A stretch of 64,000 bases of DNA, from positions 62,001 to 126,000 of the forward strand of contig NZ_VUNS01000004.1 of NCBI RefSeq assembly GCF_009695545.1, in the 5' to 3' direction. Shown piece by piece: positions 7,597 through 15,263 of this stretch. Under the pieces are notes generated by a model that was not told where the DNA came from, ran no database searches, and saw only the letters and a list, made by a program, of their open reading frames with translations. Source of the stretch: Victivallis lenta. GTDB lineage: Bacteria > Verrucomicrobiota > Lentisphaeria > Victivallales > Victivallaceae. Position 1 is the first letter of the stretch. Each line of letters opens with the position of its first letter. The position numbers were made by a program, and so were the translations under genes.

Positions 7597-8505
7597 TTAT
7601 CCGGCTGCGTCTTCCTGCCGCGGCTCCTGTTTCTCCGTCCAGGCGAGGAAAATTTCCTCGAGCGGCAGCGGCTCCAATTCGAACGCGAGACCCGGAATCC
7701 GGCTCAATTCCGCGCCGGTCTCCTCTTCATCTCCCCGGATGGTCAGGAGCAGCTCCGGACCGCAGCTCTTCCGCCGCAGCACATCGAGTTCCGGCAACTG
7801 CGGTTCCATACCGGCCGGAATTCGCAGCAGCCGGGTCCGTTCCAGAAGCGCCGCCGCGTCTTCCTCCGCCACGAGCCGGCCGTTCTTCAGGATGCCGACC
7901 CGGTCCACAATTCCGGCAGCCTCCGGAATCAGGTGGGTGGAGAGGAACACCGTACAACCGAACCCGGTCAGCGAATCGACCAGCATCTCCATGAAATTCC
8001 GGCGCGACGCCGTGTCGAGCCCGAGGCACGGATCGTCGAGAATCAGCAGCTCCGGTTCCCGGCAAAGCGCGGCGGCGAGAACGCTCTTCGCATACATGCC
8101 GCGCGAAAAGCTTCCGAGCTTCCGGTCCAGCGGCAGCCCGAAGCCGCGGGTGAGCCTGATGAATGCATCCTCGTTCCAGTTCGAGTAGAACGGCTTCAGA
8201 AAATCATGAAGTTCCGCGAGCGTCATCCAGTCGTAAACCTTCATCAGTTCGGCGACATAGGCAAAACGTTCCCTGACCCGCACTCCGTCACGGACCGGGT
8301 CGAGGCCGAATACCCGGACCGCGCCGGCGTCCGGCTCCATCTGCCCGGCGGCCATTTTGATCGCCGTCGTCTTGCCCTCGCCGTTTTCACCGAGAAGCGC
8401 ATAAACATTGCCGCGGAATACGGTCAGGTCGAACCCCTTCAGCACTCTCCGGCTGCCGTAGGACTTGGCGACACCGGAAAATTCGATTACTTTATCCCTG
8501 CTCAT
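7597..8505 (-). CDS. ABC transporter ATP-binding protein (YtrB-like)
   Basis: Cytoplasmic ATPase partner of the adjacent permease. The 302-residue protein has Walker A GENGEGKTT near residues 39-47, a Q-loop region around YVAELMKVYDW, a degenerate signature FSRGMYAKS in place of LSGGQ, Walker B LLILDDPCLGLD, and the H-loop STHLIPE. In Walker B the usual catalytic glutamate is aspartate (LDDP rather than LDEP). The ATG at 8505 has AAAGGG upstream; an in-frame GTG at 8511, overlapping the permease stop, is possible. It is the last gene of a GntR-permease-ATPase operon. The substrate is unknown; related operons respond to cell-envelope stress. Confidence 0.88.
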   Translation of the reverse strand: MSRDKVIEFSGVAKSYGSRRVLKGFDLTVFRGNVYALLGENGEGKTTAIKMAAGQMEPDAGAVRVFGLDPVRDGVRVRERFAYVAELMKVYDWMTLAELHDFLKPFYSNWNEDAFIRLTRGFGLPLDRKLGSFSRGMYAKSVLAAALCREPELLILDDPCLGLDTASRRNFMEMLVDSLTGFGCTVFLSTHLIPEAAGIVDRVGILKNGRLVAEEDAAALLERTRLLRIPAGMEPQLPELDVLRRKSCGPELLLTIRGDEEETGAELSRIPGLAFELEPLPLEEIFLAWTEKQEPRQEDAAG

Positions 8506-8507
8506 GA

Positions 8508-10085
8508 TCACCGCCCTTTCATCGAACCGGCCCGCTCCGGAACCGGATAACTCAAAACCGTCATTCCTTTTTTGCCGACGAACCGGAAGCCGTTCCGCGT
8601 CCGCTCATACCGGAACGGCAGCCCGATATCAAGTGTTTCGGGCAAAGCGCCGGTCCGGTACAGCTCCAGCTTCAGCTTCAATGCTTCGGCGTACAACTTG
8701 AACCACTTCCGCACCTCGCGCTCCCGCAGAACCAGGCCGTATAAGCGCGATGCCTCAAGCCGGGCGGGTCGCCTCAGATGTGCAGCCAGCTCATCGCCGT
8801 TCATTGCCCGAATCCGGGCAATATCGCGGAATGCGGCCGTTTCGCGCCTCAGAAAGCGGGCTTCGGCCCCTTTACGGCCGGGCGCCATGAGAAAGCTGTC
8901 CCGCTTTCCGAAAAGAGGCCGGACCTCCTGCCATGCATCGCGGATACTCACGGCATACCGATGTGAAAAATCGTACTTCTGCGCCCGTTCGAGCTGCCCG
9001 ATCAGCGCCTCGAGCGTTTTGCCGTACTTCTCGAGGCTGCCGCCGTCGTACAGAATCCGGCCGAGCGCGACATAACCGCAAAACACGCCCGCATTGACAT
9101 CCCGCCGCAGGTTTTCAATATCGTTCGCCCGGTAGTCCCGCTGAAGCTGCTCCGCCACAGCACCGGTCACAAACTTTGAAATCTGTTTCCTCGTCCGGCG
9201 GCTTTCGACCGGCACGCAGTAAAACGGTTCCTCGTCCGGCGAATATCCGAACTGCGCCAGATAGTCGTCGAGATCGGCTCGGGTGAATGAATCGAACTCC
9301 CGGAAAAGTCGCTTCGGCTCCACCAGAATAATTCCGGCCTCCCGCGCTTCCTGCTTCGCAACGGCGAGGGAAACCGATCCCGCCAGCCACGCGCCGCCCC
9401 ATTCGATCCACGGAACCAGAACGATCGCCAGACTCCAGAATATCAGCGCCCGCCGCACCGGCCGGTTCAGCACCCGCTTCCTCCACAACACATATCCGCC
9501 CGCCGCAAGCAGCACGGTCAGTTGAACCGCCGGATACGCGAGTACCCGGAACTCATTGCTGCCGAAACTCTCCACCGCCGCGATCGCCGGCAGCTGCGCC
9601 GGAACCAGAACCAGCATTCCGATGATCGCCCCCATCAGGAGACCGAGCCCGTTCTGCACCGGGGCGAGAAACACGAAAAACGCGGCGATGGCCAGATTCT
9701 CAAGCAGCACGATCGGCAAAACCTGCAGGAAAGCCATCGTAATGCCCTCCTCCAGCAGCAGCACGCCGGTCAGGGAAAAAAGCGAGACCGCCGGCAGCAG
9801 AATCAACACCCGCAGCAGCAGCCGGAGCAGGAAAAGCTTCGAAGCGGGGTACGGCAGCCCGAGCAGGAACGGCCACTCGCCGCGGTCCGCCGCCAGCGAA
9901 CCGAACAGGGCCGGAACCAGCAGAGCCGGAACCGCCACAATCACGATGCCGACCAACCGCATGCTTTTCTCTCCCGGCCACAGCCCGGCCGCGGCAAACA
10001 GCAGAACCAGAATGCCGCAGGCCGCAAGCAGCGACCAGCGAATCCGTTTCCACTCAAACAGGATCATTGCCATCGTCGAATCCAT
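8508..10085 (-). CDS. ABC transporter permease with large extracytoplasmic insertion
   Basis: The 525-residue membrane protein has about six hydrophobic segments in its first half (for example near residues 15-35, 45-65, 90-115, 120-150 and 175-200) and one near 215-235. About 290 mostly polar residues follow, beginning IEWGGAWLAGSVSLAVAKQEAREAG. Its ATG follows the GntR stop by three bases, with GGAGAGGTGA as binding site, and it overlaps or abuts the ATPase gene. The long soluble C-terminal half has no motif I recognise. The permease call rests on topology and on the ATPase partner. Confidence 0.8.
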   Translation of the reverse strand: MDSTMAMILFEWKRIRWSLLAACGILVLLFAAAGLWPGEKSMRLVGIVIVAVPALLVPALFGSLAADRGEWPFLLGLPYPASKLFLLRLLLRVLILLPAVSLFSLTGVLLLEEGITMAFLQVLPIVLLENLAIAAFFVFLAPVQNGLGLLMGAIIGMLVLVPAQLPAIAAVESFGSNEFRVLAYPAVQLTVLLAAGGYVLWRKRVLNRPVRRALIFWSLAIVLVPWIEWGGAWLAGSVSLAVAKQEAREAGIILVEPKRLFREFDSFTRADLDDYLAQFGYSPDEEPFYCVPVESRRTRKQISKFVTGAVAEQLQRDYRANDIENLRRDVNAGVFCGYVALGRILYDGGSLEKYGKTLEALIGQLERAQKYDFSHRYAVSIRDAWQEVRPLFGKRDSFLMAPGRKGAEARFLRRETAAFRDIARIRAMNGDELAAHLRRPARLEASRLYGLVLREREVRKWFKLYAEALKLKLELYRTGALPETLDIGLPFRYERTRNGFRFVGKKGMTVLSYPVPERAGSMKGR

Positions 10086-10088
10086 ACT

Positions 10089-10484
10089 TCACCTCTCCAT
10101 TCCATGTTGATCGCCAGCCGGCCGTTTCCATGCATCGTCAAGAAGCTCGCGGAGCCGTTCCGGCCCGATGTCGAACGCCTTTGCCTTCGCAACCAGCCTG
10201 CCGAGCTGCGCCGCGATGGCCTCCTCCCGTTCCCGGCGCAGCGAAAACGCCTCCGGAACCGCGATGAAGGTGCCTCCGCCCGGCCGGCTGACCAGCAGCC
10301 CCTCGTCCTGCATGAGCCGGTACGCCTTCGCAACCGTGTTCGGGTTGACCCGGAGCTGAACCGCCAGCTCCCGCACCGGCAGCACCCGGTCCCCGTCGCG
10401 GTACCGTCCGCTGAGAACCGCCGTCTTCAGCTCGTCGATGATCTGCAGATAAATCGGCGTGCCGCTGTCGGGATCGATTTTCAT
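10089..10484 (-). CDS. GntR-family regulator, YtrA subfamily
   Basis: The 131-residue repressor is short, as expected of the YtrA group. An N-terminal winged helix starts PIYLQIIDELKTAVLSGRYRDGDRVLPVRELAVQLRVNPNTVAKAYRLMQDEGLL, the wing is SRPGGGTFIA, and a roughly 50-residue helical dimerisation tail follows. GntR regulators of this type normally sit first in an operon with an ABC transporter and repress it, which is the layout here. An AAAGGAGG site lies just before the ATG. Confidence 0.93.
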   Translation of the reverse strand: MKIDPDSGTPIYLQIIDELKTAVLSGRYRDGDRVLPVRELAVQLRVNPNTVAKAYRLMQDEGLLVSRPGGGTFIAVPEAFSLRREREEAIAAQLGRLVAKAKAFDIGPERLRELLDDAWKRPAGDQHGMER

Positions 10485-10517
10485 GCCGCCTCCTTTCCGT
10501 ACTGCCTTACTGATACT

Positions 10518-10546
10518 ATTGTACTATTGATATAATACAATTTCAA
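10518..10546 (-). promoter_or_regulatory. Promoter and overlapping operator of the GntR-ABC operon
   Basis: On the minus strand, TTGAAA (10541-10546), 17 bases, TACAAT (10518-10523). The sequence between and around these hexamers is AT-rich and symmetric: ATTGTA and TACAAT form a 6-bp inverted repeat spaced by 12 bases that covers the -10 and spacer. TACTATTG also occurs twice in tandem at about 10514-10528. This is a natural place for autorepression by the GntR protein. Confidence 0.7.
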
Positions 10547-10624
10547 GCCGAAAAATGAAAAAAAAGCGATTTTTCCGGAAGACCGGACCGAAAGCGGAAA
10601 GCGTGTTTCGGTGAAACAGCGCCG

Positions 10625-10996
10625 TCACCCTCCGCCGATGTTGCAGAAGGCCACCGGCAGAATCAAGGTCTTGATCGTGAATTTGACCGGCGCCGTAAAG
10701 CCGGCGACAATGTTGTTCAATCCTCCCTTGAGCTGCCCGAACGGAATTCCGGCCGTGACCTGCAGGAAACCGAGCGGAAGCCGGAAGAAGTTGATGAGGT
10801 CGTAACCCATCGACACCATATGCCGCGCTCCGCTGGCCAGCCCGCGCATGACATACGGCGCAGCGACCTGCGCCCCCTTGATCGCAATCGGGGTCAGGAT
10901 CGCGATGGTCACCGGGTCCATCGCCTGCGCCTCCCGCACGAACGGCGGCGCGGCGAAGCAGAACAAAATCAGCAGAATCAGGATTCCTCGTTTCAT
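10625..10996 (-). CDS. Small exported protein at the end of the T2SS operon, unknown function
   Basis: The 123-residue protein begins MKRGILILLILFCFAAPPFV with a clear signal peptide, probably cleaved near AQA. The mature part MDPVTIAILTPIAIKGAQVAAPYVMRGLASGARHMV has alternating hydrophobic and glycine-rich segments and ends CNIGGG. AAGGAG lies 9 bases before the ATG. It follows gspK by only 14 bases, so it is very likely cotranscribed with the secretion genes. I recognise no family. It could be a periplasmic or membrane accessory of the T2SS. The 100 bases downstream carry an imperfect hairpin and a later T-run, a weak terminator at best. Confidence 0.75.
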   Translation of the reverse strand: MKRGILILLILFCFAAPPFVREAQAMDPVTIAILTPIAIKGAQVAAPYVMRGLASGARHMVSMGYDLINFFRLPLGFLQVTAGIPFGQLKGGLNNIVAGFTAPVKFTIKTLILPVAFCNIGGG

Positions 10997-11010
10997 GGCG
11001 CATGTTCTCC

Positions 11011-12087
11011 TTAATGGAACATCCATTCCAAATATTGTACCTTGTTGTCCGACGGGCCGCCGCTGTCGAACCCCGGATAGGTGAAGGTCAGCCGGGTGGA
11101 CGGGCTGCGCTGCGCCGGCAGCCCGACGGCGGAAACGGCGCTCTCTCCCGCGTCCGCAGCGGCGATCGTCTCCGGCAGCTGCGTCATGCGCGGCCCGACG
11201 GTGACGGTGTAGATGCCGCTCTCCTCCCATGAGAGCCCGTTCAGCCGCGGCGTCAGCAGCGCATCCAGCTGATCCGAAAGCAGAATCCGCTCCCGGCGGT
11301 AAACCTCAAGCGCGGCGAGCACCTGCTCGATCTCCTCGTCCTCGAGCCCCTGGCAGTAGGTCTGAAGCAAAAGCCGGTCGGCGGTGAAAATGCTGGGCGA
11401 CCCGTTCGGAATGGTCATCCCGTCCGGCGGAATCAGCCGGAGCGCGCTGAGCCGGCCGCTTCCGTCCGCCGGAAACATCTCCGTCACGCCCGGAATCCAT
11501 GCGAGCTCCTCGCGAAACTGCATCGCCGCGTTGCGCGGCAGCGGCGACATGCCGAACGCCTCGTAGTCGGCCTCCTCGAAGCCGTCGGTCGTAACCGTAT
11601 CGTCGGCATCGACATAGTCGGCAATCCGGGCTTTGAGCCGTTCGGTGGTATCGTAAAGTTCCGTATCAAGCTGATCGGAGCCGGCGACATTGGTCAGCGT
11701 GCTGTTGTACTGCGCGGCACTGAGATCGAACCCGCTGCGGGCATCGGTGATCGTGAATTCGACCGGCGTGCCGTAATAGTCCATCACATGAATCACGCCG
11801 TCCGCGAAAAAGCGGTCGGTGTCGTAGTCGGCGTACTCGGTCTCCCCGAGCTGCACGTTCGCATAGAGCGAACGGTCGGCCGCAATGAGATACTGAATCC
11901 GGGCTGCCGCCCCTTCGTTGACGTACATCGATTTCTGAAGCGCAAGGTGCGCCGCCATCGTGAAGCTGCCGTACTTCGACATGGCCAGCACGGCTCCGGC
12001 CAGCAGCCCGGCCATAAACACCAGACAGAGCACCGCGACAAGCGCGGAACCCGATTCCGACGAGCGTTCGTTGCGTCCTGCCATCAT
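11011..12087 (-). CDS. gspK: Type II secretion minor pseudopilin GspK
   Basis: Large minor pseudopilin that caps the tip of the T2SS pseudopilus. The 358-residue protein has a short polar leader ESG followed by SALVAVLCLVFMAGLLAGAVLAM, the GspK-type hydrophobic helix, which lacks the usual +5 glutamate, as is normal for this subunit. A long globular part follows, with the acidic segment DARSGFDLSAAQYNST that corresponds to the conserved D-x-x-G-x-x-N region of GspK. Among the nine pilin-like leaders in this window it is the only one retaining glycine before the cleavage point. One base separates its start from the gspJ stop. Confidence 0.85.
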   Translation of the reverse strand: MMAGRNERSSESGSALVAVLCLVFMAGLLAGAVLAMSKYGSFTMAAHLALQKSMYVNEGAAARIQYLIAADRSLYANVQLGETEYADYDTDRFFADGVIHVMDYYGTPVEFTITDARSGFDLSAAQYNSTLTNVAGSDQLDTELYDTTERLKARIADYVDADDTVTTDGFEEADYEAFGMSPLPRNAAMQFREELAWIPGVTEMFPADGSGRLSALRLIPPDGMTIPNGSPSIFTADRLLLQTYCQGLEDEEIEQVLAALEVYRRERILLSDQLDALLTPRLNGLSWEESGIYTVTVGPRMTQLPETIAAADAGESAVSAVGLPAQRSPSTRLTFTYPGFDSGGPSDNKVQYLEWMFH

Positions 12088-12088
12088 C

Positions 12089-12724
12089 TTACAACCCCGA
12101 AGTCTGCCGATTGCCGAAAGTGCTGTTCGAGCCGGAGCCGGCGGTGCGGCGCAGCCAGCGCTCGCTGGTTCCGTCGTTCCACTCGACGGTCATCTGGATT
12201 GCGAGCGGAGGCGCTTCGTGGTCATCCTCCTCCCAGGTATCCTCGAACTCGATCTCCTCATCGACCTCCTCGGCGTAGAGGAAGCGGATGCTGCGGACAT
12301 TTTTCGCAATCACCTCGCGCGCATACTCCTGTTTGCCCTCGTCCTCCCACGGCAGCCTCGGATAGCTCGAATATTCGGCGACGAGTTCGCCGTCCTCGAC
12401 CCGGAGCCGGACGAACAGCAGCGCGCCGCGGTCGTTTCCATAGGTGCGGCGGAGCGTCACAAAATGGAGCGAATCGGTTTTCCCCTCGAAGACGAGGCGC
12501 GACTCCTCCAGCTCGTCGCTCCAGCGGAACGGGATCAGGTTCCGGATATTCTGATCCATGATCCGGTCGATCGCCAGATACGCCTTGAGCTGTTCGGTGA
12601 CCTTCGCCGAGCGCCGGTAGCCGTTGTAGAACGTGGCCGAGGCAGTGCCGATGATGAGCGCGACAACGACCAGAATCGCCATCGCAATCGCCATCTCCAC
12701 CAATGTGAAGTTGTGTCTACTCAC
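12089..12724 (-). CDS. gspJ: Type II secretion minor pseudopilin GspJ-like
   Basis: About 211 residues with the pilin leader VSRHN followed by FTLVEMAIAMAILVVVALIIG; glutamate +5 is present and the -1 residue is asparagine. The rest is a mostly beta globular domain with many acidic residues (EEVDEEIEFEDTWEEDDHE). I chose the GTG at 12724, which overlaps the gspI stop (GTGAGTAG), because it gives a short leader; ATGs at 12742 and 12760 are in-frame alternatives. Position between gspI and gspK supports the J assignment; sequence alone would only say minor pseudopilin. Confidence 0.78.
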   Translation of the reverse strand: MSRHNFTLVEMAIAMAILVVVALIIGTASATFYNGYRRSAKVTEQLKAYLAIDRIMDQNIRNLIPFRWSDELEESRLVFEGKTDSLHFVTLRRTYGNDRGALLFVRLRVEDGELVAEYSSYPRLPWEDEGKQEYAREVIAKNVRSIRFLYAEEVDEEIEFEDTWEEDDHEAPPLAIQMTVEWNDGTSERWLRRTAGSGSNSTFGNRQTSGL

Positions 12725-13124
12725 CCTGTACGGTCGACTCATAGCTGAATTTATCCACAATGATTGAATCCACGGTTTTTCCGTCCCGCTGCCGGACCAG
12801 CTCGATCTCGCAGGCTTTCAGCGGAATCTGTCCGACGATGTTCGTATAGGTCTCCGGCAGATTTTCGGCGTCGCGGAACGTGCAGTTCGCCGTATAGCCG
12901 TCGTACGGAAAAAAATCGACCGGCACCGAACCGGGGTCCTCCCCCTTCTGGAGCAGGCAGTACTCCGCCGCCTGAATGAGCATGTGCGTCTCGCGCCACT
13001 TCTCCATCGTGCGGGCTAGCCGCCCCTGCGAGGCGGTCAGCAGCTGCAGCAGCCCGGCCAGCGCCAGCGCCAGGATGCCGAGGGCGACCACAACCTCGAT
13101 CAGCGTGAATGCTCCCCTTCTCAC
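12717..13124 (-). CDS. gspI: Type II secretion minor pseudopilin GspI
   Basis: The 135-residue protein starts MRRGA followed by FTLIEVVVALGILALALAGL, the strongly conserved GspI N-terminus. It has +5 glutamate and alanine, not glycine, at -1. A compact globular domain follows. It is coupled to gspH by a four-base ATGA overlap and overlaps gspJ. In known systems GspI forms the tip complex with J and K, and the order H-I-J-K is kept here. Confidence 0.88.
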   Translation of the reverse strand: MRRGAFTLIEVVVALGILALALAGLLQLLTASQGRLARTMEKWRETHMLIQAAEYCLLQKGEDPGSVPVDFFPYDGYTANCTFRDAENLPETYTNIVGQIPLKACEIELVRQRDGKTVDSIIVDKFSYESTVQGE

Positions 13125-13621
13125 AGCACGGCCTCCTCCTCCTTCGCCAGCAGCAGCCCGGTCAGCGGCGAAACCGCAAAGCGGCGCTGCAGCTTCCGAA
13201 ACCGCAGAATGAATTCGCGCGAAGCATTCGCACTGCCGTCCGAAAAAAAACGGAACACTTCAACCGTGCCGTTTTCGCCGGTTTCGGCGTTCAGCATTTC
13301 GGTGTCGAGCTCAAAATCGGCGGGCAGCTCCCAGACAAACGGCGGCCGCCCGTCTCCGGAAAAAGTGTTCTCCGCCGGCAATTCCGGCTCTTCCGCCGTG
13401 AACCGGCGCGCCGCCGGATCGAAGGCGACGACGCGGTCGGAACCGTTCTCCATCGCCGCATAACGCACCCGCGCGCAGTACGCCTCGAAACCGAGCGAGG
13501 CGTTCCGGAGCTTCTGCGCCGGGGATTCGCCGCGGAAGGTCGACACCGCAAGCGTGGTGGTGATCGCGATGATCGCAATCACCACCATCAGCTCAAGCAG
13601 CGTAAACCTCCGGCACACCAT
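13121..13621 (-). CDS. gspH: Type II secretion minor pseudopilin GspH
   Basis: The 166-residue minor pseudopilin starts MVCRR followed by [21 protein letters not shown], with +5 glutamate and arginine at -1. The globular part contains the RVVAFDPAARRF strand pair and the late FRFFSDGSA segment typical of GspH/FimT proteins. Its ATG shares one base with the gspG stop (TAATG), and its stop overlaps the gspI start. An upstream in-frame extension runs into gspG in another frame and is not used. Confidence 0.87.
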   Translation of the reverse strand: MVCRRFTLLELMVVIAIIAITTTLAVSTFRGESPAQKLRNASLGFEAYCARVRYAAMENGSDRVVAFDPAARRFTAEEPELPAENTFSGDGRPPFVWELPADFELDTEMLNAETGENGTVEVFRFFSDGSANASREFILRFRKLQRRFAVSPLTGLLLAKEEEAVL

Positions 13622-14049
13622 TATTTTTCCACGTAATTCGTGATGTCGGCGTTTTCTCCGGTGCCGCCCGGCTGGCCGTCGGCGCCGTAGCTGACCAGAT
13701 CGAAGTCGCCGTGTTCGCCGGGGCTGGTGTAAACGTAATCGTTGCCCCACGGGTCCTTCGGAACCGCCGGCTTGATGTACGGCCCGTCCCACTTCTCGTT
13801 CTGATCGACATTCTCGACCAGCGCGCGCAGGCCGGTCGCCGTATCCGGGTAGCTGCCGATGTCGAGCTTGTAGCCGGTCAGCGCGTCTTCGAGCAGTTTG
13901 ACCTGCGTCGTCGCCGCGCCGACGTTGGCCTTCTTCACGTAGTTCAGGTAGATCGGCGTGGCGATCGAAGCGAGCGTGACCAGAATGATGATCACGACCA
14001 CAACTTCGATCAGGGTGAAACGGCTTCTCTTGAAACAATGCTTTCTCAT
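13621..14049 (-). CDS. gspG: Type II secretion major pseudopilin GspG
   Basis: Main subunit of the T2SS pseudopilus. The 142-residue protein has a leader MRKHCFKRSR followed by FTLIEVVVVIIILVTLASIA; +5 glutamate is present, while -1 is arginine instead of the expected glycine. The C-terminal half has the family hallmark: DPWGNDYVYTSPGEHGDFDL and the SYGADGQPGGTGENADITN calcium-site loop. This is the clearest T2SS marker in the operon and separates it from a type IV pilus system. Confidence 0.96.
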   Translation of the reverse strand: MRKHCFKRSRFTLIEVVVVIIILVTLASIATPIYLNYVKKANVGAATTQVKLLEDALTGYKLDIGSYPDTATGLRALVENVDQNEKWDGPYIKPAVPKDPWGNDYVYTSPGEHGDFDLVSYGADGQPGGTGENADITNYVEK

Positions 14050-15260
14050 ATCGCAGGTCCTCCTTGACTGATTGAGTTGATTTCCATCATGGCGACAAAG
14101 ATCGAAACGACCACGACCAGCACGATGAGGGCGAGAAAAATGATCACCGCCGGCTCGAACAAACTGAGCAGCCGCTTGATTTTAAGTTTCGTATCGTTCT
14201 CGAGATGCGACGCGATCTTCGAGAGCATCTCGCCGACCGTGCCGGACTCCTCGCCGACCCGCAGCATCGGCACCATGCCGGCCGGAATGAACCGGTTCCC
14301 GGCCAGCGCGGCCGAGAGTTTGTCCCCTCCCTTGAGCTTGCGGTCGATCTCCGCGAATCCGGCCGACACGGTCGGGTTCGAGATGATCTTCCCCGAAATG
14401 CGGACGGTGCGGATGATCTCGACATGGTTCGCAATCAGAATCGCAAGCGTGCGGATGTATTTGCACATCTCGAGATCGACCACGATCCGCCCGAAAAGCG
14501 GCAGCTTCAGGACGAGCCGCGACAGCGCGATTTTGAGCTCCCGCTCGCCCATGATCTTCTTCAGCAGCAGCCAGCCGCCGATGCAGCAGAGCGGAATCAG
14601 CCACCAGGCCCAGGAGAAGAAAGAGCTCATCGCAAGCAGGAACTCCATCGACGGCGGCATCTCGCGCCCCATATCGATGAAAATCTTCGCAAAACGCGGC
14701 ACGAACACCGTGAAAAGCACGACCGTGACGATCATCGTGACCGTCAGGATCGCCAGCGGATAGATCGAGCTCGACACGATGAAGTCCTTCAGCTCCTTGC
14801 TCTCCCCCATGAACTTGTGCAGCTCGTTCACGACCTCCGGCAGACAGCCGGTCTCCTCGCCGGACTCGATCAGGTTCGCATAGTAACCCGGAAAGAGCGT
14901 CCCGTGGCTTCGGGCCAGCTCCGAAAATTTCTTGCCCTCGTGCAGCCCCTGGCGCAGCGCGTTCACGAAATCGCGCTGTTCCGCTTCGGTCGAACTGTCC
15001 GCAATGATCGCCAGCGCCCGTTCGAGCGGGATGTGCGAATCGAGCAGCGGCGCGAGCTGCCGCGTGAATTCGTAGGTGTTCACCTTGCTGCGGCGCAACG
15101 TGAACCTGCCGCCGGAAACGGTCGCCTCCCCGCAGTAACGCACGGGAACGATCTTCCGGCTGCGCAGTTTGCTTTGCGCCTCCGCGATGCTGTCGGCTTC
15201 GATCAGGATCTCGTGCGGCGCTTCGCCTTTCGCGGCAGCAAGGTATTTATAGAGTCCCAT
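14046..15260 (-). CDS. gspF: Type II secretion inner-membrane platform protein GspF
   Basis: Polytopic platform protein linking the ATPase to the pseudopilus. The 404 residues contain two repeated GspF domains: the first with FTRQLAPLLDSHIPLERALAII and GYYANLIESGEETGCLPEVV, the second with EMCKYIRTLAILIANHVEIIRTV and GMVPMLRVGEESGTVGEML. Membrane spans lie near 170-190, 215-240 and 375-395. It overlaps gspG by four bases and is three bases from gspE. Confidence 0.95.
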   Translation of the reverse strand: MGLYKYLAAAKGEAPHEILIEADSIAEAQSKLRSRKIVPVRYCGEATVSGGRFTLRRSKVNTYEFTRQLAPLLDSHIPLERALAIIADSSTEAEQRDFVNALRQGLHEGKKFSELARSHGTLFPGYYANLIESGEETGCLPEVVNELHKFMGESKELKDFIVSSSIYPLAILTVTMIVTVVLFTVFVPRFAKIFIDMGREMPPSMEFLLAMSSFFSWAWWLIPLCCIGGWLLLKKIMGERELKIALSRLVLKLPLFGRIVVDLEMCKYIRTLAILIANHVEIIRTVRISGKIISNPTVSAGFAEIDRKLKGGDKLSAALAGNRFIPAGMVPMLRVGEESGTVGEMLSKIASHLENDTKLKIKRLLSLFEPAVIIFLALIVLVVVVSIFVAMMEINSISQGGPAI

Positions 15261-15263
15261 TGT

